The notes under the pieces were generated by a model that saw only the letters and a program-made list of their open reading frames with translations, was not told the DNA's origin and ran no database searches. From the NCBI GenBank assembly GCA_034387635.1, contig JAOANU010000013.1:372001-436000 (forward strand): 64,000 nucleotides of DNA, read 5' to 3'. Shown piece by piece: positions 11,142 to 22,941 of the stretch. This DNA comes from Rhodosporidiobolus odoratus. Taxonomy: Eukaryota; Basidiomycota; Microbotryomycetes; Sporidiobolales; Sporidiobolaceae. Within the stretch, counting starts at the first letter, position 1. Every line of letters starts with the position of its first letter. Position numbers and translations under genes: made by a program.

Positions 11142-12737
11142 GGAAGGGAGGCCGCCGTGAGGAGAAAGTTAGCGGAGAAGGTGCGGAGGAGGCGAGGTAG
11201 ATGAAGGCTATCTCGTGCGAGAACGGGATAAAGCGGGAGAGCTAGACGAAGAGGACAAAGGAGATGGGCGAGCGGAAGAGGGCGTTGCGAACGTTGGTCG
11301 GCTGAAAGTCCGATTCCTGCGCACGCCGAAAGTGGGCGAGAGAAGCAATTCAGCCCCCGCATAACAACGGTCAAGGTCGCCGCTGATATGGCGTATGGCA
11401 GCTGCAGGAAGAGGGAAGGAGACGTACCGGAGCAGGCCCCGATACGCAATCAGTCTGGTGAGAACCGCTCGACGTCTGCCAAGTATGCTTGAAAGGGAAA
11501 GTGTCCGTCTCAGCAGTGCGTCGCTGACTGGCTACCGCTGGGCTGCACGAGGTGGGTGCTGATGGTGATAAGCTGGAGAAGAAGTGCCTTGTCCCACGGC
11601 GAGGTTGAATCGACCCTGGGCGCAGCTCTGTGAGCGTCGGCGGAGGAGGTCGAGGTCGCGACAAGCCGGCGGCAGGAGGCGAAGGGAGAATCGGCGTTTG
11701 TTGACCTCCCAAATCTAGGTGACCGAATTGAGCTGCAAGCCTGGCACACAGGAGCTCAGCTCAGCGACTGAGCAAGGTACAGCCAGGCGAACCCTTTTGG
11801 CGGAAGAGGGCAGCAGGACCAGGACGGCAGCACGGAACTCTCTTGGTGCAAATCATTATCCGGCCCGTCAGCTACCCGTTGCGCCTCGCAATCAATCTGC
11901 TTCACAGTTTTTCTTGTTCTTCTTCTCACGTTTCTGGCCTCTTCTCGCCGGTTTGTGGCTATCTCGCACCTCACGACGCTTAGGCGCTCTCTCCCCTTGG
12001 AATGATCCAACTCGGCTCGTCAGCGCCATACAGACTGCGGCTATTTCGAAACTCCGACTCTCCGGGATGGATTTCTTCGTTCTCCATTTCAATCCAGCTC
12101 ACAGAAAGTCACCGACATGTCCCCTGGTACTGCCGTAGCGACAGCTAAACGCAATCACACCGGTACAGCGCCGTCCGTGGACCCTCTCGCTACCATCACT
12201 TCCCGCCGCTTCTCCCTTTCCATCGGGGTACCGGGAGGGGTTGGCGACGAGGAAGGGGCCGCAGCGCGGGCGGCCGTCGGCTGGAGCAGGTGACCACGGT
12301 GACGCAGAATCAACCGCGAGAGGCTCTTGTTAGCAAGGTTGCGCCGCAGTCGGTGCTCCAAGTTTCGGCATCTTCCTTCTTTTTTTCCGAAAAGTATTTT
12401 CTTTTTTTCCTGGCAGGCTTCTGCTCGCAGACGTCTCTGGTTTTCCTCTCATCCGAAGGAAGCGTCTTCCCTCCTTGAGCGGATCCGCAGGTCTGCAGGC
12501 CGATTAGACGCGCTCATGTGCGATTTCCTCTTTTTTCTTTCTCTTCTGTCTTTTCCGTATGCGACTTCCTTTCGAGCTGCAGACTGGGTATCGCGCGCGC
12601 TTCACATTTACTCTGGCTGTCCTCACACCAGCTCCGATATTGCGGAGATAGGCCGGATTTCGATGCTGAGCTCGACTTTGCTCGTGCGCGTCTCTTGCTC
12701 GTCTCGCGTTCATTGCTACTCCCCGCGACCTGCTGCT
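11142..12737. promoter_or_regulatory. Divergent 1.6-kb upstream region of the WOPR and MAK21 genes
   Basis: The gap lies between the start codons of two divergent genes and is the largest well-bounded promoter region in the window. Open frames exist on both strands but have no recognisable domains and no good splice continuation. T-rich runs near 11905-11935, 12380-12410 and 12528-12550 look like ordinary fungal promoter tracts. Long leaders are common for WOPR regulators elsewhere, but I can name no specific site. Confidence 0.4.
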
Positions 12738-15700
12738 ATGCCTACCAATCCCTACTTGAAAGCACTGGCACCTGGCGCCTCCCTGGCCGGCAGCAAGTCT
12801 AGCAAACGAGGCTCGAAAGCCTCCACCTCGGCCTCGACTTCGTCCAACACTCCTGTCAAAAACAACAAGGGCAAGGGCAAGGCGGATGAGCAGCTCAGGG
12901 CTGAAATTCTAGCGCTTGGCGGAGACGAAGATGATCTGGAGATGCTCGACGGAGTCGACAGCGAGAGCGAAGTTGAGGAGGGTGGGGAGGAGGGAAAGGG
13001 TAAAGAGGTGCGCTTGCCTTCATCTTCCCTAACTGATAGGCGCTACAACATACTGACATGTTGTGACTATGTATAGGCCGGCCTGATGAACGATCTCAAG
13101 TCTTTCATGAAGGGACTCGACTTCTCGGCGGCAGGAGCGACAGCGCCTGCCTCTTCCGACGAGGAAGAAGCCGCCGATGAGGGGGCCGCCGACGAGGGAA
13201 GTGACGAGGAGGCAGTAGCCCCCGTTGCCCAGGAGGCGCCCGCTCCCGCTCCGGTTGCCGCCTTCAAGGCGGAAAAGAAGGAGTCGAAGCACGAGCGGGA
13301 GGAGCGCCGCAGGGTCGAGCGTGAAGCTGCAAAGGAAGTCGAGCGGGAACAGAAAGAGGAAGAGCGCGAGGCTCGCGAAGAGAAGCGGAAAGCGAAGGCT
13401 ATGCCAGCGACGAAATCTCCCTGGGTGCGTCGGTCCGTTTCATGCTAGGTCTGCTACCCGTGCTAACATAACTGTGCGCAGATCGTTGACCCTACTCCGC
13501 ACTGGTATGCGGTCCCGATGCTATCCCCCTCCTCCACCGCCTCGAAGCCCTCTGCAACCCTAATCCAGACTCTCCAAACCCGTGGCGAGTCCCTTCTCAA
13601 CAAAGAAAATACCCTATACTCCTCTTCGCTCGACCCCAAAGCCTCGAAGTCCTCTGCCCCCCCTCCCCCGAACGGCCTCTCGAAAGCCGACCAGGTCTTC
13701 ATTCAGCAAATTCTCTCATCCGGTACATCCTCCGACAAAATCTCTGCCCTTCTTCTTCTCGTCTCTTCCTCGCCCCTTCACAGCACCACATACCTTGACC
13801 AACTTGCCGCCCTCTGCCGCAAGAAGTCTCGCGACGAGTCTGGCCGGGCGGTACGCGGTGTCGTCGATTGGTGGCGAGGCGAGGGTGGCGGCAGCCCTGA
13901 TCGCAAGCTACGATACTTCGCCGACCAGCCACTGCTGTCGACCGTTGCCGAGGCCTTCGAGCAGGTCGGACGAGGGCAGGCTGGAGAGCTGCAGAAGAAG
14001 GATGTGGACCGGTGCTTGGTCTTGTTCGCGTTCGAAGACTGGTTCAAGCGATGGTTCTTCCAGATCTTGCAGGCTCTCGAGGTGCGTTTTGCCGTTCTAG
14101 TGTCGCTTGTCGTCCTCTGACCATCGCTCTCACCTGTCCGCCTTGCATCGCCTGCTTTTGCTTCCGGCTATACAGCAAATGTCCGTCGACCCTCTCGCCC
14201 ATCCCCGCAATCAAGCTGTCATGCACCTTTCCAACCTTCTTCGCGACAAGCCGGAGCAAGAAAGCAACATCCTCCGTCTCCTTACAAACAAGCTCGTGCG
14301 TACCCTCCTGTTCCTACGTTGAGCCATCCCGACGATGCACGGACTGACCTGCGTCTTGCATATCGTATGAACAGGGCGACACGCAACGCTCCATCGCTTC
14401 GAAAACCTCTCACCACCTTCTGCAAACCCTCCAAACCCACCCGGGCATGACCCCGATCCTAGTCCGCGAAGTCTCTGCCCTTATCCTGCACCCGCGTACT
14501 TCGGCACCCTCACAACAGCCCTCTACTTCTTCTGCGCCCGCTACTGGCCACAAGCGCTTCGGCGAAGACAACGATGACGAAGGCGAGAAGCCGAAGAAGA
14601 AGAAGGACACGGTCGCTGAACCGCCGAGGGATCACGCTCGGGATAACTCGAGGTATTACGGTGTAACGACCCTGAACCAGGTCATGCTCAAGAAGGAACA
14701 GGGTGAAGTTGCGGGCAAGATGGTCGATGTTTACTTTGAGGTTTTCAACGATGTCCTGGGCAGGTTGCCGGACGTTGAGAGTGACGGTGAGGGGGCGGCT
14801 GATGGCGAGGGTGAGGAGGAAAAGAAGATTGCGGGAAAGAAGAGGGGCAGGGATGAGGACAAGAAGGGGAAGAAGAAGGGCAAGAAGGGTGGAGAGGAGA
14901 GGAAGGATCAGGTCAATGATGTTGATGCGAAGTTGGTAGCTGCCGTTTTGACGGGCATCAACCGCGCTTTCCCGTTCGCAAAGCTCGACGACGAAGCGTG
15001 CGTGCTTCCCTTCTTGTCTCTCTCGATTAATCCTTTGCGCATAGATGGCAGAACTGACGTGGGTAAGCTTGTTGTCTATTGAACAGCTTCAAGCGCCGCC
15101 TCGATACACTCTTTCGCATTACCCACACGAGCACTTTCAACGTCTCCATCCAAGCATTGATGCTGATCTACCACGTCTGCGCCGCCAAGAAGGTACGTTT
15201 CCGTCGTGTCTCCCTCGTTCCCAGACGCAAAGGTCCTGATACTGCCCCCTTCGTTGCCTTTGCTGCTTGTTACGCCTGTCGCAGGATATCGCCGACCGTT
15301 TCTACCGCGCCCTCTACAACTCGCTCCACGACCCTCGCCTGACGCACTCCTCCAAACAAGCGTTATACCTCAACTTGGTCTTCCGCGCGACCAAGGCCGA
15401 CAAGGACAATGCTCGAGTTGCCGCGTTCGTCAAGAGGCTATTGCAGGTCTTGGCAGGCATGGAGACGACTTTTGTGCTTGGCGCGCTGTTCGTTGTTGGC
15501 GAGGTGAGCGACTACGGGCCTCTTTGCAATGGTCCCCGGCTCTCGAGCTGACGCTCGTGTACCCTCGTGCCGCAGCTCATTGCCACCACTCCCGGCTTGC
15601 GCGACCTCCTTTCGACCTCCGAAGCAGAACTGCACGCCGGCACATCCACCGTTTCCGCTCCCGCTTCCAAGTCGAAAAAGTCGGCTGTTGAAAAAGCGGA

Positions 15701-17240
15701 AGACAAAGAGGGAGAAAAAGACGAGTCCAGTGCGTACGATGGGAAGAAGCGTGATCCTCGATTCGCGGGCGCTCTCAAGGGTTGTTTGTGGGAGTTGGTA
15801 CGTTTTCTCGCACCTCGAGTTGGCCACCTCACTCTGGCGATTGTCCGCCCGCTTACACTGACCGGAATCGGTCTCTACCTCGCCTGCCACTATGCAACGC
15901 AGACCCCGCTCCTACACCACTACCACCCTACCGTCTCTCTCTCTGCCCAAACCCTCTTGTCCGGCCAACCCCTCTCGACCTCAGCCGACCTAGAACAATA
16001 CACCCTAGCCCACTTCCTCGATCGATTCGTTTATCGTGAGGCCAAGAAATCGACTAGTTCAAAGGGAAGTAGTATGATGCAATCTGGCTTGTCGGGTCAG
16101 GATACTAGTGGGAGGGTTATGAAGGTTAGGGGTGGAGGGAGGGGGGAGGAAGCGATGAATCAGGATGGGTTTAGGAGGAGGAATAGGCATGATGTGCCGG
16201 TTGATCAGGTGCGGCGCACCTTTCCTTCACCTCACTTTGACCCTTGGTCTGTTTCCCCTTGACCTCAACCTCGGAAAAACTGACTTTACACTCCTCTGTC
16301 GTAGCAATTCTTCCACCACTACTTCACCTCCCTCTCTTCCCTCTCTTCTTCCAAATCGGCCGCTGCTACTCGTCGCAAATCTCGCCGCGCGGGAGAAGCT
16401 GCCTCGGACGACGATGACAAGTCGGACAGCGAAGCTTCGATCGCTGATTTGGGGGAGAAGGATCCGGATAGTGATGATGAAGATCGGTTGGGTGAGGCGA
16501 TGGATGCCCTTCCCGAAGAGGAGGATGGGAATGAGGATGAAGAATTCGAGATGTTTGATGAGGAGGCAGGAGAGGGAGAGGGCACGGACGAGGAGAAGGA
16601 GAAGGAAATTTGGAGGGCTATGGTTGAGTCTATGCCTACTGATGGACGTGATTCGGATGACGAGGAGGATGCGGATCTGTCGTTTGGCGATCTGGAGGAT
16701 GCGCCTTCTGCCGACGAGGATGAGTCGGAGGGAGGCGAGTTTGATTATGAGGAGGATGAGGAGGATAGGAAGGTTTTGGAGAAGATTAGGAGGGAACTCG
16801 AGGGGGCCACCGAGGGTGGACAGGAGGAGGAGGAGGAGGGATTGTTGAGGGAGGATGAGATGGATGAGTTGATCACCTTTGAGGGTACATCTGGTGATGA
16901 GGCTGCAGAGGAGGAGGAGGACGACGACGAAGCAGAATTCGTCTCAGCCTTCCCCGATGAAGAAGAGGAGGACTTTGCCGCCGAAGCTCGAAACGATACC
17001 AACGAAGACGACGATGGGTTCCTCGAAGAAGATGATGACGTCTTTGGGTCCGACGAAGATCTTGATGAAGATATTCGTCTGGGAGACGCGGCGGATGAGG
17101 ATCAAGATGAGGAAGATGAACGAGAGAGGCGGGAGGAGGAGAGGAAGAGTAAGAGGAGGAAGGTTAAGCATTTGCCTACGTTTGCTAGTGCGGAGGATTA
17201 CGCTCATCTTCTCGGAGGGAGTGATGATGAGGAGCAGTAG
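12738..17240 (+). CDS. MAK21: MAK21/NOC1 (CEBPZ family) ribosome biogenesis factor
   Basis: Mak21/Noc1 acts in the nucleolus in early 60S pre-ribosome assembly with Noc2. Ten exons join in phase: 12738-13007, 13077-13424, 13482-14081, 14176-14295, 14375-14997, 15087-15192, 15285-15503, 15576-15797, 15903-16208 and 16305-17240, for about 1249 residues. The N-terminus is basic and acidic low complexity. The family core starts at PHWYAVP and continues through HEAT-like helices ([38 protein letters not shown]). The CBF domain follows ([54 protein letters not shown]). The last 300 residues are strongly acidic and end in a Lys/Arg patch. It converges with SmD2, with 180 nt between the stops. Confidence 0.93.
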
Positions 17241-17420
17241 CTTCGTGTTAGGGGTGTCTCGGTGTTGTAGCATAGAGCGTGCGCGCAATGCCTTTCTCTC
17301 GGATTGACTACGCCCATATTCTGTGAACGCATCTCGTGGCGCTGTTCAGGTGTTTTGGGATTACAATAGCTAGGCTGGGTAGGTGGTACAACGAAAGAGC
17401 AGCTCCGCGCAACTAGAGCT

Positions 17421-18764
17421 TTAGGTATTCCTGAGCACTGCATCGGCCCGAAAGTTTCGGAGGTCAGCTTCACTAACGGAGATGAAGGGATCACAGAAAG
17501 TGACGCACCAAGCACGACCGAGTCGCCCCGCAAGACTTTACAACCCACGAAAGGACAAGCTCGTCAGCCTCGACCATCCTACGGAGGCGAGAAGAAAGCG
17601 GGAGAGGGAGGGATCGGAGGACGTACACATCTTGCTAACAAACCTATCCTTGTTCACCGGCTTCTTGTTCTTACCTTTCGGGGCTTCGGTCCTGCAGTGT
17701 ATTCAAGGTGCAGCGTCAGCGAGACTGTACCCTGTCGCTAAGGCGGCAGCGAAAGCAGGAAAAGCTGATGGAAGAGCGAACGCACCACATCTCCTTGACG
17801 TTCTCGAGGACCTACGACAGGTACAAACGCAGTAGAAAGGGAGAAGAGCGTAGGGGTCAGTCTCGTGTCTTAGAGTAGTCAAGGACCGAGGCCAGGCGAC
17901 CGAAAGAACGCCGGGAGAAAAGGGAGAAGAGGAATGCCGCAACGCGACGGATGTGGAGAGAAGAGGGCGCACCATGTTGGAATGCCGATCAAACGCCTTG
18001 ATCTTTCCCAACAACTTGCGGTTGTTACGGAGGGCAATCAGGATTTGAGAGTTGGTTCGGACGGCGGTTTGGAGGACGGAGAGGGGGCTGTTCATAGTAG
18101 GAACCAAGAATCAGCGCAGGTTACAAGGATCCAAAGGGTTGTTGTTGACCGTTGCACAAGGCGGCAGAACCGTCGTCGCGGCGGGACAATGTTGGGCATG
18201 AAAGGATAGCTGAATCAAGAGGTTGTATGAGGCAACGACATGCATGGCAGCTCGAACATGCGCTCTGCACTGCGCAGATGGTCGCTGACGCCGGGTTCAG
18301 CGCCTACGGCGACGGCGCCAGTCGACATGGCGGCGCTTTCTCGGCGCGAGTGCGACGGCAGGAAGGAAGGAGACGAAAAAGCCGACGGCGTCTTCGCGAC
18401 GGGCACCGGTCCGACGGCTCGGGAGAAGGGTCGCAGAGCGACTCTGACGGGGCGTTGCTCGACGCTGTGCACCTGCCTGTACCCTTGTTGGCCTATTGTG
18501 CCCACCTCGACGGCTCCATCTCGAAATGCCTCGACTCGGAATGAACCTTGACAGAGAAGGGGATTGCATAGATCAGGGGAGTTGAGCGTACCCTTGACTG
18601 ATCTGGTGCTCCTCCAATGCACGAGTCTGTTCCTCGGTCATTTCCGACTTGTTGGTGTTGGCGAGGGTACTGCAAGAATGGGGAACGAAGGGTCAGTAGG
18701 TACAGAACAAGGTGGGTGTACACCTGTGTACGCTCAGGTAGAGTAGAGTAATTACGTACGCCAT
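17421..18764 (-). CDS. SMD2: Sm protein D2 of the spliceosomal snRNP core
   Basis: SmD2 is one of the seven Sm ring proteins on U1, U2, U4 and U5 snRNAs. Seven exons join in perfect phase to about 110 residues: 18760-18764, 18593-18669, 17973-18087, 17786-17811, 17627-17691, 17509-17535 and 17421-17437. The first coding exon holds only ATG plus two bases. The Sm fold is obvious: [69 protein letters not shown] and the terminal VLRNT. Four exons are shorter than 30 nt, while intron 2 (18088-18592) is 505 nt. The gene is divergent from the pinin gene with 267 bp between start codons. Confidence 0.95.
18088..18592 (-). other. Unusually long intron of SmD2
   Basis: Donor GTACGC and acceptor ATGAACAG are fixed by the protein (ISQG then PLSVL across the junction). 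At 505 nt it is several times longer than a typical intron in this window. The middle is very GC-rich. It could host a snoRNA or a cassette exon, but I found no clear C/D-box pair. Confidence 0.75.
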
Positions 18765-19031
18765 TCTGATCTGGGTGTAGGTCGGTGTCACGTAGGTGGA
18801 ATGAGTTTCAAGGTCGATTCTCTCAAACTAATCTTACACTTGTCACAGTTCACCAATGGCAGAGTAAGCCATCGACAGATGACTTGTACCATATACACAA
18901 GGCTAAACCACCTCTGACCCTGCAGCGTCGCCTCTCCTCCACCTCGTCAACCGACTCCACCTCAACCCACAAACGCTCACAATTCTACACCCCCACCGAC
19001 GCAACTCCAGCCAGAGCCAGCAACACGAGGA
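18765..19031. promoter_or_regulatory. Bidirectional promoter between SmD2 and pinin-like genes
   Basis: Only 267 bp separate the two start codons, and both products act in splicing, so shared control is plausible. No specific motif was identified. Confidence 0.5.
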
Positions 19032-20518
19032 ATGGAAACCGATTCAACTCCCGCTGCGCCTGCCGACGGACCCGACCCTGGCCCCGAAGGTCCCTCTGCC
19101 TCTTCTTCCGCCCCTCCTCCGGCCGACTCTCCGAAAGCCATCAAACGCCCAGTCGACGAAGTGGACATGCAAGATGCGGCTGGCACTGAGGCGAGGCAGC
19201 AGGAAGAGGAGGAACAACGGGCTGAGAAGAAGAGAAAGCTGGATGAGCACAAGAAGGAAAACAAGGCGAGGGGGAATCGCATGTTTGGGCTAATGGTGAG
19301 TCACCTCGTGCCCTCACTCCCTGAAGCCTCCGGTAGCCTCCGAGAGTCCCCTCCTCGGGGCGCACCCATTCCCCGTGCTGTTCTTTCTTTCCCATGCATC
19401 TTATCCCCAGCTCACATCGCTCACACCGTCCCGACTTCTTTCCGCTACTGACGCCGCTCGTGTCACGACCCTACCTACCAGCTCGGAACTCTCAAACGCG
19501 CCAAAGCCCAAACCAGCACCGCAACCCAGACCTCGGCCGGACGAAAACGCGCCGAAATCGAAGAAAAACTGCAAGAAAAACTCGGCAAGGAAAGGAAAGA
19601 AGCCTCGGAGAAGGAACAGAATGAACGGGACCTGAGGGATCTGAAGGGGGAGATTCAGAGAAAGGAGGACGAGGTGGTTATGAAGGATTCGATTGTGCGC
19701 TTTTGTCTCCCCTCTCCCCTGTTAACCTCGTCTCTCTTCCTCGTGAAAGAACCCTTCCCGCTTTCTCCTCGCCAATGTGTATTCGACTGACGCGCCTTTA
19801 CGTCCGCCTACAGTATCGCACCCGACACAATGCCAAGCTCGACCTAGCCGGTTTCCTCTGCACAACCTTTGCACTCCCTCCTCCCCCTCCCGCCTCCGAC
19901 TTACCTCCCGCCTTCCTCCCCAAACTCCCCCACTCGATGACACTCCGAGACCCCCGAGCTCCCCGACCCATTTACTACCTCCCCCGTCGACTCTTACCGA
20001 GTCAAGAGGATCGAATCGAGGATCAGATTGATCAGGTCAAGAAGGAGATGAGGTTTGAGAGGGAGGGGTGGGAGAAGGAGAGGAAGGGGGTTAGGGAGGA
20101 GGTGGAGGAGTTGAAGAGGAAGAGGGAGGAGGTGGTGGAGAGGGTGGAGAGGAGGGAGAGGGAAGACAGGCAGAGGAGGAGGAGGGAAGCTGAGGAGAGG
20201 GAGGACAAGGAAAGGGATAGGCTGCGTGAACATAGGGATGAGGACGAGTCGAGAGCGAGAAGGGAAAGGACGGGAACGAGGGAGCCTAGTGTCAGTGGAA
20301 TGGCGGTTGATGAGCCTGGTTCCGCAACGACGCCCCTGGCAACGGATGAGACGGAGACGACCAAGGAGGAGCGAGAGGGCGTCGACGTCGACATGGACGC
20401 CAACGGTGGGGCAGGCAAGGGCGACAAGGCAGGGGACGAGCAGGATCCGGTTCAGCTCAGCATCAACGGGGCGGCTAGCAAGGGCGAGTTGGCGGGTGAG
20501 GAGGAATTGGAGTACTAG
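19032..20518 (+). CDS. Pinin/SDK/memA family protein
   Basis: Pinin proteins associate with the exon junction complex and splicing machinery. Three exons (19032-19295, 19482-19694, 19814-20518) give about 393 residues. The conserved family core is GNRMFGLMLGTLKRAKA, bridging exons 1 and 2, followed by a coiled-coil of mixed charge (EIEEKLQEKLGKERKEASEK) and then YRTRHNAKLDLAGFL. A proline-rich stretch leads to RPIYYLPRRLLPSQEDRIE, then a long highly charged coiled coil and an acidic tail. The start is the first in-frame Met of the first exon, and exon phases agree throughout. Confidence 0.85.
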
Positions 20519-21137
20519 GTCTGGGATGGAGGGGGTAGGCTTGTTGATAAGAGGCCGGCGAGGCCAGCTTGACCTGCAGTGATAACAACGAGGTTTTTTC
20601 ATTGGATCAGTCTTTGCGGTTTTCTAGCCCTTTCATTCGTAGGTGTGTCTTTCGATCGATGCACAAGAGAACTAGTGCGAGCTGCAGTATGGGACAAGCG
20701 ATGCCCGACTTAGCCGTCCAAGTGAATCAGCCGGATGGTAAAGAAGAAGAACATGAAAGTTTCCCCCTGTCGTTCTGAACGTTTCCCCGTCTCTTCCCGA
20801 GGTCAACTCGACCACAACTCCCTCTCCCCTCGTTCGCCAGCTGGCAGCTTCTGCAGTCGCTCGTGCATACCCACATCGCACCTGCACAGCTCACCCGCCT
20901 TCTCCCTCGACCGCTCCGTCGTTCTTCCCGGCAACATCCTCCCGCGGCCATCTTCAGACTCGACCGGCAACTTGATTTCCGCCCCACGCCTACTTCTTCC
21001 GCACCCTGCAACCGAACCTTTCTCTCTCCAACTCTCCGCGCCCTTCGACTCGCACCTTCCAGACCCCGTCCCTCGTCTGATCTTCCTCATCTCTTCTTCC
21101 CCACTCCGCCTATTTCAACTTTCCTTTTTCACGCAAC
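20519..21137. other. Intergenic: pinin 3' end and SFC1 promoter/leader
   Basis: Pyrimidine-rich in its last 350 bases, as is usual for strong promoters and leaders in these fungi. No gene or repeat was seen. Confidence 0.45.
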
Positions 21138-22610
21138 ATGTCCAGATCCGCACCACAGAAGAAGACCCCCATTGGCGTACACTTGCTCGCCGGTGGATGC
21201 GCAGGTGCAGCCGAAGCACTCGTCTGCCACCCGTTGGATACGATCAAGGTGCGCGACCCGACGTTTTCACGCCGTTTTCCTACTTTGCCGAAGGTGCGGG
21301 CTAACCCTGCCCCCTTCCTCCCCGGCGTATAGGTCCGCATGCAATTGAGTCGTAGCGGTCAACGAACAGGCGTGAGCTAGATTTCTCCTTGGTAGTTACC
21401 TGGACCGGACGAAGCTTCGAAAAGCTGCTGATCCTCCTCGCTTCTTCCCCTAACGCCTGACAGACCAAACCTCGAGGGTTCTTTGCGACCGGCGCACACA
21501 TTATCAAGAAGGAAGGGCCGACAGGCCTGTACAAAGGTATTGGAGCCGTCTTGACCGGGATTACCCCCAAGATGGCGATTCGGTTTGCGTCGTTCGAGGC
21601 ATACAAGAACGCTTTATCCAACAAGGAGACGGGGAAGACGAGTTCACCGATGATCTTTCTCGGTGCGTTTCTTTCTCTTGCCTCGGATCCAGCATTGCAG
21701 CCCGTTGAAGCGGCCTGCTTCTCCTGTTTTCCCTTTTTCGCCTCGCCTCTCGCAGCGGGTCTCGGGGCGGGTATCACCGAAGCCGTCGTCGTCGTCTGCC
21801 CAATGGAAGTGGTCAAGATCCGACTGCAGGCCCAGGTTCACTCCATGTCGGACCCACTCGATATTCCCAAGTACCGCAACGCCGCCCACGCACTTTTCGT
21901 CATTCTGCGTGAGGAGGGTCCTAAGACTTTGTGGAGGGGAGTGGCGCTCACAGCTGCCAGGCAGGCTACGAACCAGGGTGTGTCTTGCTGTCCCTTCTTT
22001 CCCCCTTGATTCGACGCTACCCTGGGTTTACCCACTTACTGGATTCTGTTCGAGCAGCCGCCAACTTTACCGCCTATACCGAGCTGAAGCGCGTGCTGCA
22101 GAAGTATCAACCGCAATGCCCTGAAGGAGCTCTGCCCGCATGGCAGACCTCGATCATTGGTCTAATCTCGGGGGCTATCGGACCTTTCACGAATGCACCT
22201 ATTGATACGATCAAGTGCGTTATTCACCTCGTTTCTTGTTCATTCCTCGAGACTCTATAATACTCATGCTCTTCTCGTGTTCCTTGATAGGACTCGCATT
22301 CAACGCGCCACCGCTCTGAAAGGCGAAACCGCCTGGACCCGCTTCCTGACGGTCACGAAGCAAATGTTCCGCGAAGAAGGTCCATCGGCGTTCTACAAGG
22401 GGATCACACCTCGTGTGGCTAGGGTCGCTCCGGGCCAAGCAGTGGTGTTTACTGTGTACGAGCGTGTTAAGAGAATTGTGCGTCTCCAATTTCTCTATTT
22501 TTCTGCTACTCGTCTCGCCCTCTTTCCCCACGGCTAACTGTTACGACTGGCGCTCGTCCCCACAGATTGAACGACCCGAAGACGCGCCCAAGTCAGAGTA
22601 CTCGGAGTGA
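21138..22610 (+). CDS. SFC1: Mitochondrial succinate/fumarate carrier
   Basis: Sfc1/Acr1 exchanges cytosolic succinate for mitochondrial fumarate and links the glyoxylate cycle to the TCA cycle during growth on C2 compounds. Seven exons join in phase: 21138-21248, 21333-21371, 21464-21662, 21756-21977, 22058-22214, 22291-22477 and 22566-22610, for about 319 residues, the usual carrier length. The three repeats carry the P-x-D/E-x-x-K signatures: HPLDTIK, CPMEVVK and APIDTIK. Family-specific stretches include TGITPKMAIRFASFEAYK, PKYRNAAHALFVILREEG and ATNQAANFTAYTELKR. The other tricarboxylate carriers fit less well. Confidence 0.92.
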
Positions 22611-22941
22611 TCGTTACTCTTTGCATTCCTTTCATCTTTCTTTGTCTCTTTTGTGTTTTTCGCTTTTCTTCCCGTTGTTGCTTTGCCTGTCTATCACTAA
22701 GACCTACCTGTTATACCTCGCTCACGCTGCAATCACCAGATCATGCTCCCTTCCCCAGGCTGGAGACTAGACCGTCCCGTCGGAAAAAGCCGGCGGAGGC
22801 GGCTGACGTGTCGGCCTCAGGGGGGAGCTTGAGTCGAGCCTCGCCGCGGGCCAGCGGGGAGAAGTTGGCGGACGAGTCCCTAGGCTCGACCAAGCCCCCC
22901 CTGAGGGTCGACCCGTCGACCACCTCGGTGGTCGCCCCGGG
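22611..22941. other. Intergenic region with GC-rich hairpins
   Basis: It lies between SFC1 and the GST gene. From about 22770 the composition becomes markedly GC-rich, with an imperfect long inverted repeat (separate entry) and a short perfect hairpin at 22917-22934 (CGACCAC / GTGGTCG). It is probably the GST leader or promoter, but the structure is unusual. Confidence 0.5.
22815..22906. repeat. Inverted repeat with 24-26 bp arms
   Basis: Arm one (22815-22840, starting CCTCAGGGGGG and ending TCGAGCC) pairs with arm two (22883-22906, starting GGCTCGA and ending CCCCCCTGAGG). There are one or two bulged bases and a 42-nt loop. In RNA this would be a very stable stem. Confidence 0.75.

Noticed and set aside
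11719..12138. 139-codon plus-strand frame in the WOPR upstream region
   Set aside because: No domain, mixed composition, no splice continuation in phase; it looks like chance in GC-rich DNA.
16745..17002. Serine-run minus-strand frame
   Set aside because: Complement of the acidic tail of MAK21; acidic codons read as serine runs on the other strand.
18215..18622. 135-codon minus-strand frame overlapping the SmD2 long intron
   Set aside because: It crosses the firmly placed exon at 18593-18669 in the wrong frame and has no recognisable domain.
20032..20427. Serine/leucine-rich minus-strand frame
   Set aside because: Shadow of the charged coiled coil of the pinin-like gene on the other strand (Glu/Arg codons read backwards).
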